Assembly (NCBI RefSeq): GCF_004295345.1
Contig: NZ_CP036200.1
Coordinates: 4,403,501 to 4,467,500 of the forward strand
DNA from: Shewanella maritima
GTDB taxonomy: Bacteria > Pseudomonadota > Gammaproteobacteria > Enterobacterales > Shewanellaceae
Direction: 5' to 3'
DNA length: 64,000 bases
Position numbers and translations under genes: made by a program
Notes under the pieces: model-generated
Told to the model about the DNA's origin: nothing
The model's input: only the letters and a program-made list of their open reading frames with translations
The model's database searches: none
Shown: in pieces, positions 48,860 through 59,465 of the stretch
How the letters are laid out: every line of letters begins with the position of its first letter
How positions within the stretch are numbered: position 1 is the first letter of the stretch

Positions 48860-49522
48860 TTAAGGCAATGATTCTACAGAAAGACTGCTGCCACTTAAGC
48901 GCACGCAACCTCTGTCTTCAATTTGGTGTTGTTGTATATGTTCTGCAAGCCAATACTTGCCGGCAATTGACACTAATTCGGGATGAAGTTTACTGGCGAT
49001 AATCACACTTTGATCGTCACCACTTGCACCAGCCATTGCCTTACCGCGCAGCGCTCCATAGATATGAATGCTACCATCTGCGATGACCTCAGCGCCATTA
49101 CCAACCGCGCCAAATACAACTAAATCGCTATCTTTGGCGTAAATTTGCTGACCTGAGCGGACATTTTGCTTAACTATTTTGGTGCTGCGTTTAGGTAGCT
49201 CAGGTGTCGGTGCTTGTTTGCCAGACTTAACCACAGCTAGGCCGCAGCGTTTTGCTTGTTTAACAATGTCTTCACTCGCTTCTGTTACCCCAACAATCAC
49301 AAGTTGGCGCGAATTGAGAATGGTTTTAATGGCAAGTAAATCGACTTGAACGTCGTTTAGCGCTGATAAATTCAAAATGAGCGGTGCACCTAAGAAAAAT
49401 TGCGGTGCCTGGGCAAGCTTTTGATCTAATTCCTGAGTGATAACGTCCAGATTATCTTGATGAATATATAAAACGGATAAGGTAAATGATGTGGCTTTAA
49501 GCTCTAAATTTGGTTTGGCCAT
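48860..49522 (-). CDS. minC: Septum site-determining protein MinC
   Basis: 220 residues. The N-terminal FtsZ-inhibiting domain (about 1-105) and the C-terminal beta-helix ([46 protein letters not shown]) are both recognised. First gene of minCDE, with GGAGA 11 bases upstream. Divergent from ycgL-ycgN. Confidence 0.97.
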   Translation of the reverse strand: MAKPNLELKATSFTLSVLYIHQDNLDVITQELDQKLAQAPQFFLGAPLILNLSALNDVQVDLLAIKTILNSRQLVIVGVTEASEDIVKQAKRCGLAVVKSGKQAPTPELPKRSTKIVKQNVRSGQQIYAKDSDLVVFGAVGNGAEVIADGSIHIYGALRGKAMAGASGDDQSVIIASKLHPELVSIAGKYWLAEHIQQHQIEDRGCVRLSGSSLSVESLP

Positions 49523-49643
49523 CCCGGCGCAATCTCCAACATTCCAGCTGATAAACTGATTTTTAAAATTATTTTAGTGCGCTCCATGTTATAGTGTGCG
49601 CTGTTGACTATCAAGCATGAAACCTGGGAAAAGTGATACAAAA

Positions 49644-49967
49644 ATGATTTGTGCAGTATATAAAAGTAGCCGTAAGCCAGACACCTATCTATACGTTGAA
49701 AAACGCGATCAATTTGATGCTGTGCCGCAGCCTTTGATGGATATGTTTGGTGCGCCAACATTTGTGATGTTACTGCCGATAGAGAAGACCAAAAAACTGG
49801 CTCTAGCTGATATTGATAAGGTTAAATCTGAGCTGAAAGACAAGGGTTTTTATCTGCAATTACCACCGCCAAGCGAGAACCTGTTAGAGCAGCATCGTCT
49901 TGACTTGGGCTTAAGTGAAAAAGTAGACCCAGATACTGTGTTTGCTCGCAATGCAGAAGATAAATAA
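49644..49967 (+). CDS. ycgL: YcgL-domain protein
   Basis: About 107 residues. [24 protein letters not shown] is the family start, followed by [16 protein letters not shown] and a [12 protein letters not shown] segment. The frame is open nine codons further to 49617, but the family start and GTGA upstream favour 49644. Function not established; it is regularly found beside minC and ycgN in gammaproteobacteria. Confidence 0.92.
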   Translation: MICAVYKSSRKPDTYLYVEKRDQFDAVPQPLMDMFGAPTFVMLLPIEKTKKLALADIDKVKSELKDKGFYLQLPPPSENLLEQHRLDLGLSEKVDPDTVFARNAEDK

Positions 49968-49972
49968 CCGCC

Positions 49973-50413
49973 ATGGCTTTTTGGGAAGAACTTAGCCTTG
50001 AGCAAATGAACAATGAGCAATGGGAGCTGTTGTGCGACGGTTGCGGCAAGTGTTGTTTGAATAAGGTGATTGATGATGATACGGAAGAACTGTATTACAC
50101 CAATGCTGCGTGTCATTTATTAAGCCACAAAACAGGTAGCTGCGATAAATACCCAGAGCGTTTTAAGCATGTACCTCAGTGCACTGCAATTACTAAAGAT
50201 AATATCGCGAGTTTAGATTGGCTGCCCGATAGCTGCAGTTACCGCCGCCTGCATATGGGTAAAACCTTGCCAAGTTGGCACCCGTTACTGACAGGCTCAA
50301 AAGCGGCGATGCATCAAGCTGGTATGTCAGTGAAAGGTAAAGTGGTCGATGAGCGCAAGATTAAATATCTTGAAGATCATATTGTGCTTTGGCCGCTTGT
50401 TTCAAAAGATTAA
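49973..50413 (+). CDS. ycgN: YcgN family (UPF0260) cysteine-cluster protein
   Basis: 146 residues with many Cys: [39 protein letters not shown] and PQCTAI, spaced as in the YkgJ/YcgN zinc- or iron-sulfur-cluster family. Starts five bases after ycgL. Function not known; cytosolic. Confidence 0.93.
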   Translation: MAFWEELSLEQMNNEQWELLCDGCGKCCLNKVIDDDTEELYYTNAACHLLSHKTGSCDKYPERFKHVPQCTAITKDNIASLDWLPDSCSYRRLHMGKTLPSWHPLLTGSKAAMHQAGMSVKGKVVDERKIKYLEDHIVLWPLVSKD

Positions 50414-50435
50414 ACATAGCAATGTTAAATACACA

Positions 50436-50463
50436 AAAGGGCGCATCTGCGCCCTTTGTTTTG
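50436..50463. terminator. Bidirectional terminator between ycgN and dsbB
   Basis: AAAGGGCGCA and TGCGCCCTTT with a two-base centre, flanked by A- and T-rich tracts. Confidence 0.85.
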
Positions 50464-50495
50464 TTTGTTACTTTTTATCCCAATGGATATTGAGT

Positions 50496-51010
50496 CTAGC
50501 TTTTAGCCGCTGGTTTAAGCGCAGGTATCAGCATTAGAACCAAAGTAAGTAGATAAACCAAAAAACCTAACATCATCCACTGGGTCATGGTCACGCCCAT
50601 AAATGACCAAGGGATGTCGCTACACATGCCGCGAGGTTCGAAGAAAAATGGCATCCATTTATCTAATGGCATGAAGTCAGGAAACTCGGCAAAAAACGAG
50701 CAGGTAGAAAATGGGTTCGGGTTGACTTGCATTTCGTTTAGTTCATTTGCAAGTTTAAGCCCCAGGCTGCAGATACTGCCCAAGTCACTAGCCCAACCAA
50801 CCTAACCAACCACACTTTGGGTGCAATCATACCTATTAGACCTGCAGCCATGATCCCAAGCACAGCCACGCGGATATAAATACACATGACACATGGGTCT
50901 AAGTGCATCACATATTGAAAAAATGCCGCTGCTAACTCTAATGCTAGGCCTGATATAAACAGTATTGTCCATGATTGGCGAGACTGACTAAAGCGTGTGA
51001 GAAAACCCAA
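50496..51010 (-). pseudogene. dsbB: Disulfide bond formation protein DsbB, frameshifted
   Basis: An inner-membrane quinone-dependent oxidase that reoxidises DsbA. The first part (50738-51010, from [14 protein letters not shown]) has helix 1-3 and the CVMC pair; its frame ends shortly after AAWGL. The second part (50496 to about 50760) continues with [29 protein letters not shown] and the last helix. One A is missing from an AAAA run near 50753-50756 (TTAAAC for TTAAAAC on the coding strand). With one base restored, the protein is full length with all four redox Cys. Either a real mutation or a sequencing error. Confidence 0.88.
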
Positions 51011-51030
51011 AACTACCTTCCTTTAAATAT

Positions 51031-51058
51031 AAAAAAACACCCTCAAACAGAGGGTGTT
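51031..51058 (-). terminator. Terminator after nhaB
   Basis: AACACCCTC-AAACA-GAGGGTGTT; on the minus strand it ends in a run of seven T residues. Confidence 0.88.
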
Positions 51059-51098
51059 GGAAGTATATATAAGTCAATCCTGAATGTTAAGGGCAATC

Positions 51099-52694
51099 CT
51101 AGTGATGGCCGCCTACAGCTTCAGTGATTTCTTTAGCGCTGTGATGCTCAATCCAGTGCATGTTGTATAGCACTTCAGTCATGTCGGTTAAGAAACCTGA
51201 CTGAATAGTCATGATACCGACAATCGACAATACGATGGTGTACGGCAACGCCATCCACACCATACGGCCGTATGATAGGCGGATAAGTGGAGCAAGTGCA
51301 GATGTTAACAAGAACAGGAATGCAGCTTGGCCATTTGGTGTTGCTACAGACGGTAGGTTAGTACCAGTGTTAATCGCTACTGCAAGTAAGTCAAACTGAT
51401 CACGGGTGATTTGCGCATTCACTAACGCAGCTTTTACTTCGTTAATGTATACCGTACCCACGAATACGTTATCACTTACCATAGATAACAGGCCGTTTGC
51501 GATAAAGAAAATTACCAGCTGCATGTTGCCTTCAAAGTGCAGAGCCCATTCAATTACAGGCGCAAACAAACGCTGGTCGATAATCACACCAACAACGGCA
51601 AAGAATACGGCTAGCAGCGCGGTGAATGGCAGCGCTTCTTCAAATGCTTTACCTAGTGCATGCTCATCAGTGACACCATTAAATGCAGTTGCCAGAATGA
51701 TAACTGAAAGACCGATTAGACCAACAGATGCCAAGTGGAAAGCAAGACCAATAATAAGCCACACGCCAACACACGCTTGTACGATAAGCTTCATTTTATC
51801 TGCTTTAGTACGGTTAGTGTCTTCGTATTCTGCGTAGTCACTTAAGATTGTGTGGACACGTTCTGGTAGTTGTGCGCCGTAACTAAATAGCTTGAATTTC
51901 TCAACCATGAAACATGTTGCCACACCCGCAACAAATACTGGCATGGTTACAGGGGACATACGAATAAAGAACTCTGCAAAGTTCCAGTGTGCTTGAGCTG
52001 CAATAATTAAGTTTTGCGGCTCGCCGACCATAGTACAAACACCACCTAGTGCGGTACCAACGCCAGCGTGCATAAGTAAGTTACGTAAGAATGCACGAAA
52101 ATCTTCGAGCTCTTGATCGTTTAGCTGACCAGATTGTTCTGAAGTATGGTCGTGAGATTTGTTGCAGCTGAAGTCTTTACCTGATGCGACCTTGTGGTAA
52201 ATCGAGTAGAAACCAACCGCAACAGCAATGATTACTGCGATTACAGTTAATGCGTCAAGGAAAGCAGATAAGAATGCTGAAGCAACACAAAACATCAGCG
52301 ATACAACAATCTTTGAACGCACCTTGGTTATCATTTTGGTAAATACAAAAAGCAGTAACTGCTTCATAAAGTAAATACCGGCGACCATAAAGATAAGTAG
52401 CAGGAGAACTTCTAGGTTAGCTTCAATTTCATGAAGTACTTGTGAAGGAGAGGTCATGCCGATAAAAACGGCTTGAATGGCGAGCAAACCACCAGGTTGC
52501 AGTGGATAGCACTTAAGAGCCATTGCTAGGGTAAAGATAAACTCGATAACTAATACCCAGCCAGCAACAAACGGGCTAACCAAAAAAAACAGAATAGGGT
52601 TAATTACTAAAAAAGCTAAAATTGCGTATTTATACCATTTTGGTGAATTTCCCAAAAAGTTATTAAAGAACGCTTGACCTGTGGTTGCAGGCAT
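51099..52694 (-). CDS. nhaB: Na+/H+ antiporter NhaB
   Basis: 531 residues with about 12 membrane helices and the NhaB start ([26 protein letters not shown]). The conserved segments [12 protein letters not shown] and [11 protein letters not shown] and [13 protein letters not shown] match the family. A His/Asp/Glu-rich cytosolic loop is near 175-195. It expels Na+ in exchange for protons. GGAGAGGCACT precedes the ATG. It is divergent from fadR, as in E. coli. Confidence 0.97.
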   Translation of the reverse strand: MPATTGQAFFNNFLGNSPKWYKYAILAFLVINPILFFLVSPFVAGWVLVIEFIFTLAMALKCYPLQPGGLLAIQAVFIGMTSPSQVLHEIEANLEVLLLLIFMVAGIYFMKQLLLFVFTKMITKVRSKIVVSLMFCVASAFLSAFLDALTVIAVIIAVAVGFYSIYHKVASGKDFSCNKSHDHTSEQSGQLNDQELEDFRAFLRNLLMHAGVGTALGGVCTMVGEPQNLIIAAQAHWNFAEFFIRMSPVTMPVFVAGVATCFMVEKFKLFSYGAQLPERVHTILSDYAEYEDTNRTKADKMKLIVQACVGVWLIIGLAFHLASVGLIGLSVIILATAFNGVTDEHALGKAFEEALPFTALLAVFFAVVGVIIDQRLFAPVIEWALHFEGNMQLVIFFIANGLLSMVSDNVFVGTVYINEVKAALVNAQITRDQFDLLAVAINTGTNLPSVATPNGQAAFLFLLTSALAPLIRLSYGRMVWMALPYTIVLSIVGIMTIQSGFLTDMTEVLYNMHWIEHHSAKEITEAVGGHH

Positions 52695-53433
52695 AGTGCC
52701 TCTCCAATTTATAGTGTTGTTGGTACTTCACATACTCAAATGTGGATACAATCCGTTGAGCAGAGGTTAAATATTGAACTGTCTGTTCAGTCAGCAAACT
52801 AACTTTACTTAACATGTAGGTTATTCAATATTATCCAGCGGCGTCGCGGTGCAACGCGCTAACCCAGACTGCATGGGCTGCTAACACCTTGGCATGTATG
52901 TTTAAAATTCGGGGTAGTTTAGCTTAAATTAATCTTAATTGTAATATTACAAAACGAGGGCTAGGTTATACTTTTAACTAAAAATCATATTGTTCGGTGA
53001 ATTTTTATGCGTTAGGTCTTGTCGCTGAAATGGATTGTGAGCAGGCTGTTGATTGTAAATATTTCGGTGTGATTTAGCGCAAATTTTACGCCGTCATTCC
53101 CCTTTACCAAAGTCGCAGGCTTTTAGCGGATAATCATTGGATTTGAACGATAAACGGTAGAGTGTAGAAAAGTGCTTTGTTGGTGATTCAATGGTATCTA
53201 GGTCACTGAATACATCATTATATATTTCACTTCATAAGCTATAGGCGCGAAGTTCATAAAGTAGTAGCGTTTAGGCAATTGTGTCACTCGTTCACAAAGT
53301 CAAATTAGCATCCATTTGAAACTTACTATCTTTCGGATTAAGAATTTGACCAGGCTTATCAATCAAAGGTTTTTATTTTCTTGTTGTCTGGTATGATCAG
53401 TGCAATTTTGTCGCCATAGGATGTTTTAGACTG
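52695..53433. promoter_or_regulatory. Divergent nhaB-fadR intergenic region
   Basis: About 740 bp, with no gene seen. Its only recognisable site is the FadR-like box near fadR. The length suggests complex control of nhaB or an unseen small RNA. Confidence 0.4.
53388..53402. promoter_or_regulatory. Candidate FadR operator
   Basis: TCTGGTATGATCAGT resembles the FadR core TGGTNNGACCA with two differences. It lies 32 bp before the fadR start and suggests autoregulation. Confidence 0.45.
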
Positions 53434-54153
53434 ATGATTATCAATGCCAAAGGGCCCGCAAGCTTTGCTGAGAAATATATTGTGCGCTCAATTTGGGAAA
53501 ATAAATTCCCGCCAGGGTCTATTTTACCGGCAGAACGCGAGTTGTCAGAGCTAATTGGTGTCACCCGAACAACATTGCGTGAAGTACTACAGCGTCTTGC
53601 TCGTGATGGCTGGTTGAAAATCCAACACGGTAAGCCGACTCAGGTAAATAACTTCTGGGAAACATCTGGACTTAATATTCTTGAAACCATTGCAGATCTA
53701 AATCCTGATGGTTTCCCTACGCTGGTTGATCAGTTGATGTCAGCTCGTGCCAATGTCAGTCAAATCTATTTTAGAGCGGCATTTCGCTATAACCCAGAAA
53801 AAGTGGTTGAGGTTTTAGAGACAATCAAAGATCTACCCGCAGAAGCTGGAGCCTATGCAGATTTTGACTACAAATTGCACCACACGTTAGCATTTGCATC
53901 TGGTAACCCACTATATGTGCTTATCCTTAATGGTTTTAAAGGCCTATATAGCCGTGTTGGTGGTTACTACTTTGAAAATCAGGAAGCACGCGATCTTGCA
54001 TTTAAGTTCTATGAAGACTTAGCAGAATTAGCCAAAGACGGTAATTACCAAGACGTGCCAGCCTTGATGCGCGAAAACGCTATAGCAAGTGGCGCAGTAT
54101 GGCAAAAGCTGCGTGATGATATGCCAGCAGACATTGCGCTAGATAATAACTAG
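53434..54153 (+). CDS. fadR: Fatty acid metabolism regulator FadR
   Basis: 239 residues, nearly the same length as E. coli FadR. The GntR-type winged helix (about 10-75) contains PPGSILPAERELSELIGVTRTTLREVLQRLARDGWL, identical in much of its length to the E. coli protein. The C-terminal acyl-CoA-binding domain follows. It represses fad genes and activates fab genes unless bound by long-chain acyl-CoA. fadD lies about 8 kb away in the same window. The stop codon forms part of a 13-bp match to the end of the MITE at 6990. Confidence 0.97.
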   Translation: MIINAKGPASFAEKYIVRSIWENKFPPGSILPAERELSELIGVTRTTLREVLQRLARDGWLKIQHGKPTQVNNFWETSGLNILETIADLNPDGFPTLVDQLMSARANVSQIYFRAAFRYNPEKVVEVLETIKDLPAEAGAYADFDYKLHHTLAFASGNPLYVLILNGFKGLYSRVGGYYFENQEARDLAFKFYEDLAELAKDGNYQDVPALMRENAIASGAVWQKLRDDMPADIALDNN

Positions 54154-54175
54154 GGTCTGTTGTCAGTCTAAAAGA

Positions 54176-54207
54176 AAAGCCAATCAAATGATGATTGGCT
54201 TTTTTTG
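54176..54207. terminator. Bidirectional terminator between fadR and spoVR
   Basis: AAAGCCAATCA-AATGA-TGATTGGCTTT followed by TTTTT; on the minus strand it ends in TTTTCTTTT. Confidence 0.88.
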
Positions 54208-54245
54208 TCGATGTGATTCCTAATAGCTTGTTTTGAAGTCGATAA

Positions 54246-55808
54246 CTAGATAATCACTGACGTGGCAGGCGAGGGCGTTTCAGTTGGCTCTGGATCTTTC
54301 GGGCATGTGGCGATGATGCTTGCGTGCCCTGTATCACTCACTTGCTCAAGCGTCACTTTAAACCCCCATAGGCGATGTAAGTGCTTTAGTACTTCTTCCT
54401 TGCTATCTGCAAGCTGTATTCGGTTATGGGGCGTGTATTGCAAGGTTAAAGATCTATCGCCATTGACTTCAACCTTCGTCACCTGAATATTGGGTTCAAG
54501 GTTTGACAAGTTATATTGTTGCGAGAGTTTTTCTCGAATATCTTGATAGCCTTGCTCATCATGGATTGCTGATACAGTGAGGTGATTTTTCACGTCATCG
54601 TCAACAACTCCAAATAGTTTAAAGTCGCGAATAACTTTGGGCGACAAGTACTGACTAATAAAGCTCTCGTCTTTAAAGTTTTCCATCGCAAAGTGTAGTG
54701 ACTTAACCCAATCGCTGCCTGCTAAGTCCGGAAACCAGTATTTATCTTCCTCGGTTGGGTTTTCGCAAATCCTACGAATGTCGACAAACATGTTAAACCC
54801 AAGCGCATATGGATTAATGCCACTATAGTATTGGCTATTGTATGGTGGCTGAGCAACGACGGCAGTATGGTTTTGCAGAAACTCAAGCATGAACCTATCG
54901 GTGACTTTTCCGTCATCATAAAGGTGGTTCAAAATGGTGTAGTGCCAAAAGGTTGCCCAACCTTCATTCATTACCTGAGTTTGTTTTTGTGGGTAAAAAT
55001 ATTGCGCCATTTTTCGGACGATGCGCACTATCTCTCTTTGCCAGGGGGCGAGCAACGGTGAGTGTTTCTCAATAAAGTACAAGATGTTTTCTTGTGGCTC
55101 TTCTGGGAATGGCTTATCGGTTTCCTGTTTTGTTTGGATATCACTTTTGGGGACAGTGCGCCACAAATCATTCACCTGACTTTGTAAATATGCTTCACGC
55201 TCTTTTTGACGATGTTTTTCTTCTTTAAAAGAAATCTCACTCGGGCGTTTATATCTGTCGACGCCATAATTCATCAAAGCATGGCATGAATCCAATGTTA
55301 GCTCGACCGCTTCCACGCCATATTTTAACTCGCACTGATGAATGTAGTTTTTAGCAAACACCAGGTAATCAATGATAGAGCTTGCATCTGTCCAGGTTTT
55401 AAATAGATAGTTGTTTTTAAAGAAACTATTGTGTCCGAAACTGGCATGTGCCATCACCAATGCTTGCATGGTAATGCTGTTTTCTTCCATTAAGTAAGCA
55501 ATACAAGGATCTGAGTTGATCACAATCTCGTACGCAAGCCCCATTTGGCCACGCTTGTAACCTTGCTCGGTTTCAATAAATCGCTTACCAAATGACCAGT
55601 GGGTATACCCAATAGGCATGCCTATGCCGGCATAAGCATCAATCATTTGCTCAGCGGTGATCACTTCGATTTGATTAGGGTAATAATCTAATCCGTAGTG
55701 GTCGGCGACACGTTCAATTTCCGACATGTAATCTTCGAGTAAATCAAATGTCCAGTCGGGTCCATCGCTTAGCTGACAGTGAGGTGAGGCGGTTTTGTCT
55801 GTTGTCAT
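54246..55808 (-). CDS. spoVR: SpoVR family protein
   Basis: 520 residues. GPDWTFDLLEDYMSEIERVADHYGLDYYPNQIEVI is the family start; HASFGHNSFFKNNYLF and NEGWATFWHYTI are its conserved His/Glu-rich signatures. The biochemical function is not established; in Bacillus the name comes from spore cortex formation, and in enterics (YcgB) it is a stationary-phase gene. Last gene of the prkA-yeaH-spoVR operon; AAGGAGG precedes the ATG. Confidence 0.96.
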   Translation of the reverse strand: MTTDKTASPHCQLSDGPDWTFDLLEDYMSEIERVADHYGLDYYPNQIEVITAEQMIDAYAGIGMPIGYTHWSFGKRFIETEQGYKRGQMGLAYEIVINSDPCIAYLMEENSITMQALVMAHASFGHNSFFKNNYLFKTWTDASSIIDYLVFAKNYIHQCELKYGVEAVELTLDSCHALMNYGVDRYKRPSEISFKEEKHRQKEREAYLQSQVNDLWRTVPKSDIQTKQETDKPFPEEPQENILYFIEKHSPLLAPWQREIVRIVRKMAQYFYPQKQTQVMNEGWATFWHYTILNHLYDDGKVTDRFMLEFLQNHTAVVAQPPYNSQYYSGINPYALGFNMFVDIRRICENPTEEDKYWFPDLAGSDWVKSLHFAMENFKDESFISQYLSPKVIRDFKLFGVVDDDVKNHLTVSAIHDEQGYQDIREKLSQQYNLSNLEPNIQVTKVEVNGDRSLTLQYTPHNRIQLADSKEEVLKHLHRLWGFKVTLEQVSDTGHASIIATCPKDPEPTETPSPATSVII

Positions 55809-55820
55809 TGTTGGCCTCCT

Positions 55821-57089
55821 TTATGCGGTTTGCTTTTTAAATAGCGCTTTAAATACGGGATAAATGTCATCGGCCTCACGGATATGCTGTACGGCGATGT
55901 TGTTAAATTGCTCCTGTAATGACTGATATGCAGCCCAAAGTGTCTGATGCGGGCGTTTAGTGATTTCGATGTAACTGTAATAGCGCACGGTTGGCAGAAT
56001 ATGTTTTTCTAGCAACTCTTTACAGTGAGGCGAATCATCTGACCAATTGTCACCGTCTGAAGCTTGCGCTGCATAGATGTTCCACTGACTTTCTGGGTAA
56101 CGTTTTTGCTGGATTTCATGCATTAGCTTAAGTGCGCTTGATACAATAGTGCCGCCAGTTTCTTGCGAGTAGAAAAACTCATGCTCATCGACTTCTTTGG
56201 CTTGGGTATGGTGGCGAATAAACACCACTTCCAGGTTTTTATAAGTGCGAGTCAGAAACAGGTATAACAAGATATAAAAGCGCTTAGCAATTTCTTTTGT
56301 AGCTTGATCCATTGAACCGGAAACATCCATCAAGCAGAACATAACTGCCTGGCTGGTTGGTACTTCGCGCTTGGCATAGTTATTAAACCTAAGGTCAAAG
56401 GTGTCGATAAACGGCACTTTATCAATTTGCTTTTTCAGCAAAGCGATTTCATCTTCAAGGCGTTTGATGGTATCGGCATTGCCGCCGGGTGTTTCAAGCA
56501 ACTCTTGCAACTGTTGTTTGAGTTGGGCAAGTTGCTTCTTTTTACCGGCGGTCATGGCGATGCGTCTTGCTAATGACGAGCGTAGTGAGCGAACAATGTT
56601 AATGTTCGCTGGTACGCCATCGTTAGTAAAACCAGCGCGGTAGGTTTGGTACTCAACAAGTTTACTCAACTGCGTTTTTTGCAGGTTGGGCAGTTCAAGA
56701 TCTTCAAATAGCAACTCTAGGTATTCATCATTAGAGATTTGAAAAACAAAGTCGTCCTGGCCCTCACCAGTATTTGATGCATCACCTTGACCACTGCCTT
56801 GTCCGCCCCCGCCTTGTGGTCGTTCAATTTGGTCACCGCGGTTAAATTTATCGTTACCCGGGTGCACTCGCTCACGAATGCCCCCTTTACCTTGATGGAA
56901 CGTTGGCTCACTGATATCACGGGTCGGGATAGTGATTTGCTCTCCCTTGTCGATATCAGTGACGCCGCGCTTGGTCACCGCATCGCTAACGGCTTTCTTG
57001 ATTTGCTTTTTATGGCGTTCAATAAAGCGTTGGCGATTTACGGTACTCTTGCCCTTGGCGTTAAGTCGTCTGTCAATAAAATTGGCCAT
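55821..57089 (-). CDS. yeaH: YeaH/DUF444 family protein with VWA-like domain
   Basis: 422 residues. The start [24 protein letters not shown] and the Gly/Gln-rich linker (about 85-108) are typical; [26 protein letters not shown] is a metal-ion-dependent adhesion motif of von Willebrand A type. It is associated with PrkA kinase in stress and stationary phase. AGGAGGC precedes the start. It begins 45 bp after prkA and ends 12 bp before spoVR. Confidence 0.95.
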   Translation of the reverse strand: MANFIDRRLNAKGKSTVNRQRFIERHKKQIKKAVSDAVTKRGVTDIDKGEQITIPTRDISEPTFHQGKGGIRERVHPGNDKFNRGDQIERPQGGGGQGSGQGDASNTGEGQDDFVFQISNDEYLELLFEDLELPNLQKTQLSKLVEYQTYRAGFTNDGVPANINIVRSLRSSLARRIAMTAGKKKQLAQLKQQLQELLETPGGNADTIKRLEDEIALLKKQIDKVPFIDTFDLRFNNYAKREVPTSQAVMFCLMDVSGSMDQATKEIAKRFYILLYLFLTRTYKNLEVVFIRHHTQAKEVDEHEFFYSQETGGTIVSSALKLMHEIQQKRYPESQWNIYAAQASDGDNWSDDSPHCKELLEKHILPTVRYYSYIEITKRPHQTLWAAYQSLQEQFNNIAVQHIREADDIYPVFKALFKKQTA

Positions 57090-57134
57090 AATTGCCTCCT
57101 ACAACTGATAGTCATGTTGATTGCTTCAGTTGTA

Positions 57135-59069
57135 TTAAGAGGACTTACGCACGCGTAAATACCATTCTGACAACAGGCGAACTTGCTTTTGGGTATAGCC
57201 TTTCTCCATCATGCGATTAACGAAGTCATCGTGTTTACGTTGATCTTCGGTGGAAGTTTTAGTGTTGAACGAGATAACGGGCAACAGGTCTTCGGTATTG
57301 GAGAACATCTTCTTCTCAATCACAGTGCGCAGTTTTTCGTAACTGGTCCAGGTTGGGTTGTTGCCTTCGTTATTGGCGCGAGCACGTAGCACGAAGTTAA
57401 CTATTTCGTTACGGAAGTCTTTTGGATTACTTATGCCTGCGGGCTTCTCGATTTTCTCTAGCTCCCCGTTAAGTGCAGCGCGGTCAAACAGCTGACCCGT
57501 TTCAGGATCACGATATTCTTGGTCTTGAATCCAAAAATCAGCATAGGTGACATAGCGGTCAAAAATGTTTTGCCCGTACTCTGAGTATGATTCCAGGTAA
57601 GCGGTTTGAATTTCTTTACCAATAAATTCTACATACTTAGGAATGAGGTAGCCTTTAAGGAACTCAAGGTAGCGCTCGCTTATTTCACTTGGGAATTGCT
57701 CTTGCTCGATTTGTTTCTCTAATACATAGAATAAATGTACTGGGTTGGCAGCGATTTCTGAATTATCAAAATTAAAGACCTTTGATAAGATCTTAAACGC
57801 GAAACGCGTTGATAGGCCTTGCATACCTTCATCAACACCGGCGTAATCACGATACTCTTGATAAGACTTGGCCTTAGGGTCGGTGTCTTTCAAGCTCTCG
57901 CCGTTATACACCCGCATTTTAGAAAAGATTGACGAGTTCTCGGGCACTTTTAATCTTGAGAGCACAGTAAACTGCGCCAGGGTTTCTAATGTACTTGGCG
58001 TGCAGGGGGCTTTGGCAAGCTCGGAGTTTGCCAGTAGCTTGTTGTAGATTTCAATTTCTTCAGATACCCGTAGGCAATAAGGCACTTTGACTATGTATAC
58101 ACGGTCTAAAAACGCCTCGTTGTTTTTGTTGTTTCTAAAACTTGCCCATTCTGATTCGTTTGAGTGGGCTAAAATAATGCCGTTGTAAGGTAAGGCCGAT
58201 AAGCCTTCAGTGCCGTTGTAGTTACCTTCTTGAGTCGCGGTAAGTAGTGGATGCAATACCTTAATTGGCGCTTTAAACATCTCAACAAATTCCATTACCC
58301 CTTGGTTGGCGCGGCAAAGTGCACCAGAATAGGCATAAGCATCTGCATCGTCTTGGGAGAAGTGTTCTAACTGCCTGATATCCACTTTACCGACGAGTGA
58401 GGAAATATCCTGGTTGTTCTCATCGCCCGGTTCTGTCTTGGCAATTGCAGTTTGATCCAGTACTGAAGGATAGATTTTTACTACCTTAAATTGACTGATA
58501 TCGCCACCAAATTCGTGCAGGCGTTTTACCGCCCAAGGCGACATGATTGTTTTAAGGTATCGATGGGGAATACCGTACTCATCGCACAGTAACTTACCAT
58601 CTTCATCGGCATCAAACAGCGCAAACGGATGATCGTTTACTGGGCTTCTAACGCCGTTGGCACTTAGCACGTAGATCGGGATTTTTTGCATCAAGGCTTT
58701 TAGCTTTTCGGCTAATGAAGATTTACCGCCGCCAACAGGACCGAGTAGATAAAGGATTTGCTTCGACTCTTCCAGCCCTTGAGCCGAGTGCTTCAAGTAA
58801 GACACTATTTGTTCGATTGCTTCTTCCATCCCATAAAATTCTTCAAAAGCTGGATAGCGGGAAATTAATCGATTCGAGAATATACGGCTCAAGATTGGAT
58901 CTTTGGATGTGTCGATGACTTCAGGCTCACCAATTGCCATAAGAAGGCGTTCAGAAGCTGACATATAAGCGCTTTTGTCTTGCTGACAAATGTTCAAAAA
59001 CTCTTCTAAAGAATACTCTTCTTCAAGCTTTTGTTCGTAACGTTGTTGATAGTGCTCGAAAATACCCAT
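57135..59069 (-). CDS. prkA: PrkA-type serine protein kinase
   Basis: 644 residues. An N-terminal AAA-like domain has Walker A in LLGPVGGGKSSLAEKL (near residue 112), and a C-terminal kinase-like domain follows (about 430-644). In E. coli the homologue YeaG works with YeaH in nitrogen starvation and stationary-phase adaptation. First gene of the operon; AGGGGGCTGTA lies before the ATG. The 59070-59420 upstream gap contains a 15-bp direct repeat (TAGCAATTG at 59317 and 59332) and probably the promoter, but no gene. Confidence 0.96.
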   Translation of the reverse strand: MGIFEHYQQRYEQKLEEEYSLEEFLNICQQDKSAYMSASERLLMAIGEPEVIDTSKDPILSRIFSNRLISRYPAFEEFYGMEEAIEQIVSYLKHSAQGLEESKQILYLLGPVGGGKSSLAEKLKALMQKIPIYVLSANGVRSPVNDHPFALFDADEDGKLLCDEYGIPHRYLKTIMSPWAVKRLHEFGGDISQFKVVKIYPSVLDQTAIAKTEPGDENNQDISSLVGKVDIRQLEHFSQDDADAYAYSGALCRANQGVMEFVEMFKAPIKVLHPLLTATQEGNYNGTEGLSALPYNGIILAHSNESEWASFRNNKNNEAFLDRVYIVKVPYCLRVSEEIEIYNKLLANSELAKAPCTPSTLETLAQFTVLSRLKVPENSSIFSKMRVYNGESLKDTDPKAKSYQEYRDYAGVDEGMQGLSTRFAFKILSKVFNFDNSEIAANPVHLFYVLEKQIEQEQFPSEISERYLEFLKGYLIPKYVEFIGKEIQTAYLESYSEYGQNIFDRYVTYADFWIQDQEYRDPETGQLFDRAALNGELEKIEKPAGISNPKDFRNEIVNFVLRARANNEGNNPTWTSYEKLRTVIEKKMFSNTEDLLPVISFNTKTSTEDQRKHDDFVNRMMEKGYTQKQVRLLSEWYLRVRKSS

Positions 59070-59420
59070 TACAGCCCCCTAAATAAATTTTTGTCAACTT
59101 GATGCTCTGAAGTAGAGCTAGACAATCAATTTAAAATTGAATTTTTGGCTAAGGTTTATTACTACCCAGTACGTCCTTGTCTTTGTGATTGATCAGATAG
59201 TTTCGGTGTGAATTACATGTTCTAAAAACCTTGCCACCTATATCCAGTGTAGGTGTTATTTTGCTTCTTGCTAGTAGAGTTAAGTAAATTTAATTAATAA
59301 AAACAACAACAAACAGTAGCAATTGCAACAATAGCAATTGTAATGAATTAGACTGATGACTGAAAAGATGTGTGGAAAATCAACACATAGAAGGAACTGA
59401 GGAAGGGGGCGAAAGCAATA

Positions 59421-59446
59421 AAAAAGGAGCACTAGGTGCTCCTTTA
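59421..59446 (-). terminator. Terminator after sodB
   Basis: AAAGGAGCAC-TAG-GTGCTCCTTT; on the minus strand the stem is followed by a T tract. Confidence 0.88.
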
Positions 59447-59465
59447 ACGGCGTTGGGTATAGATA

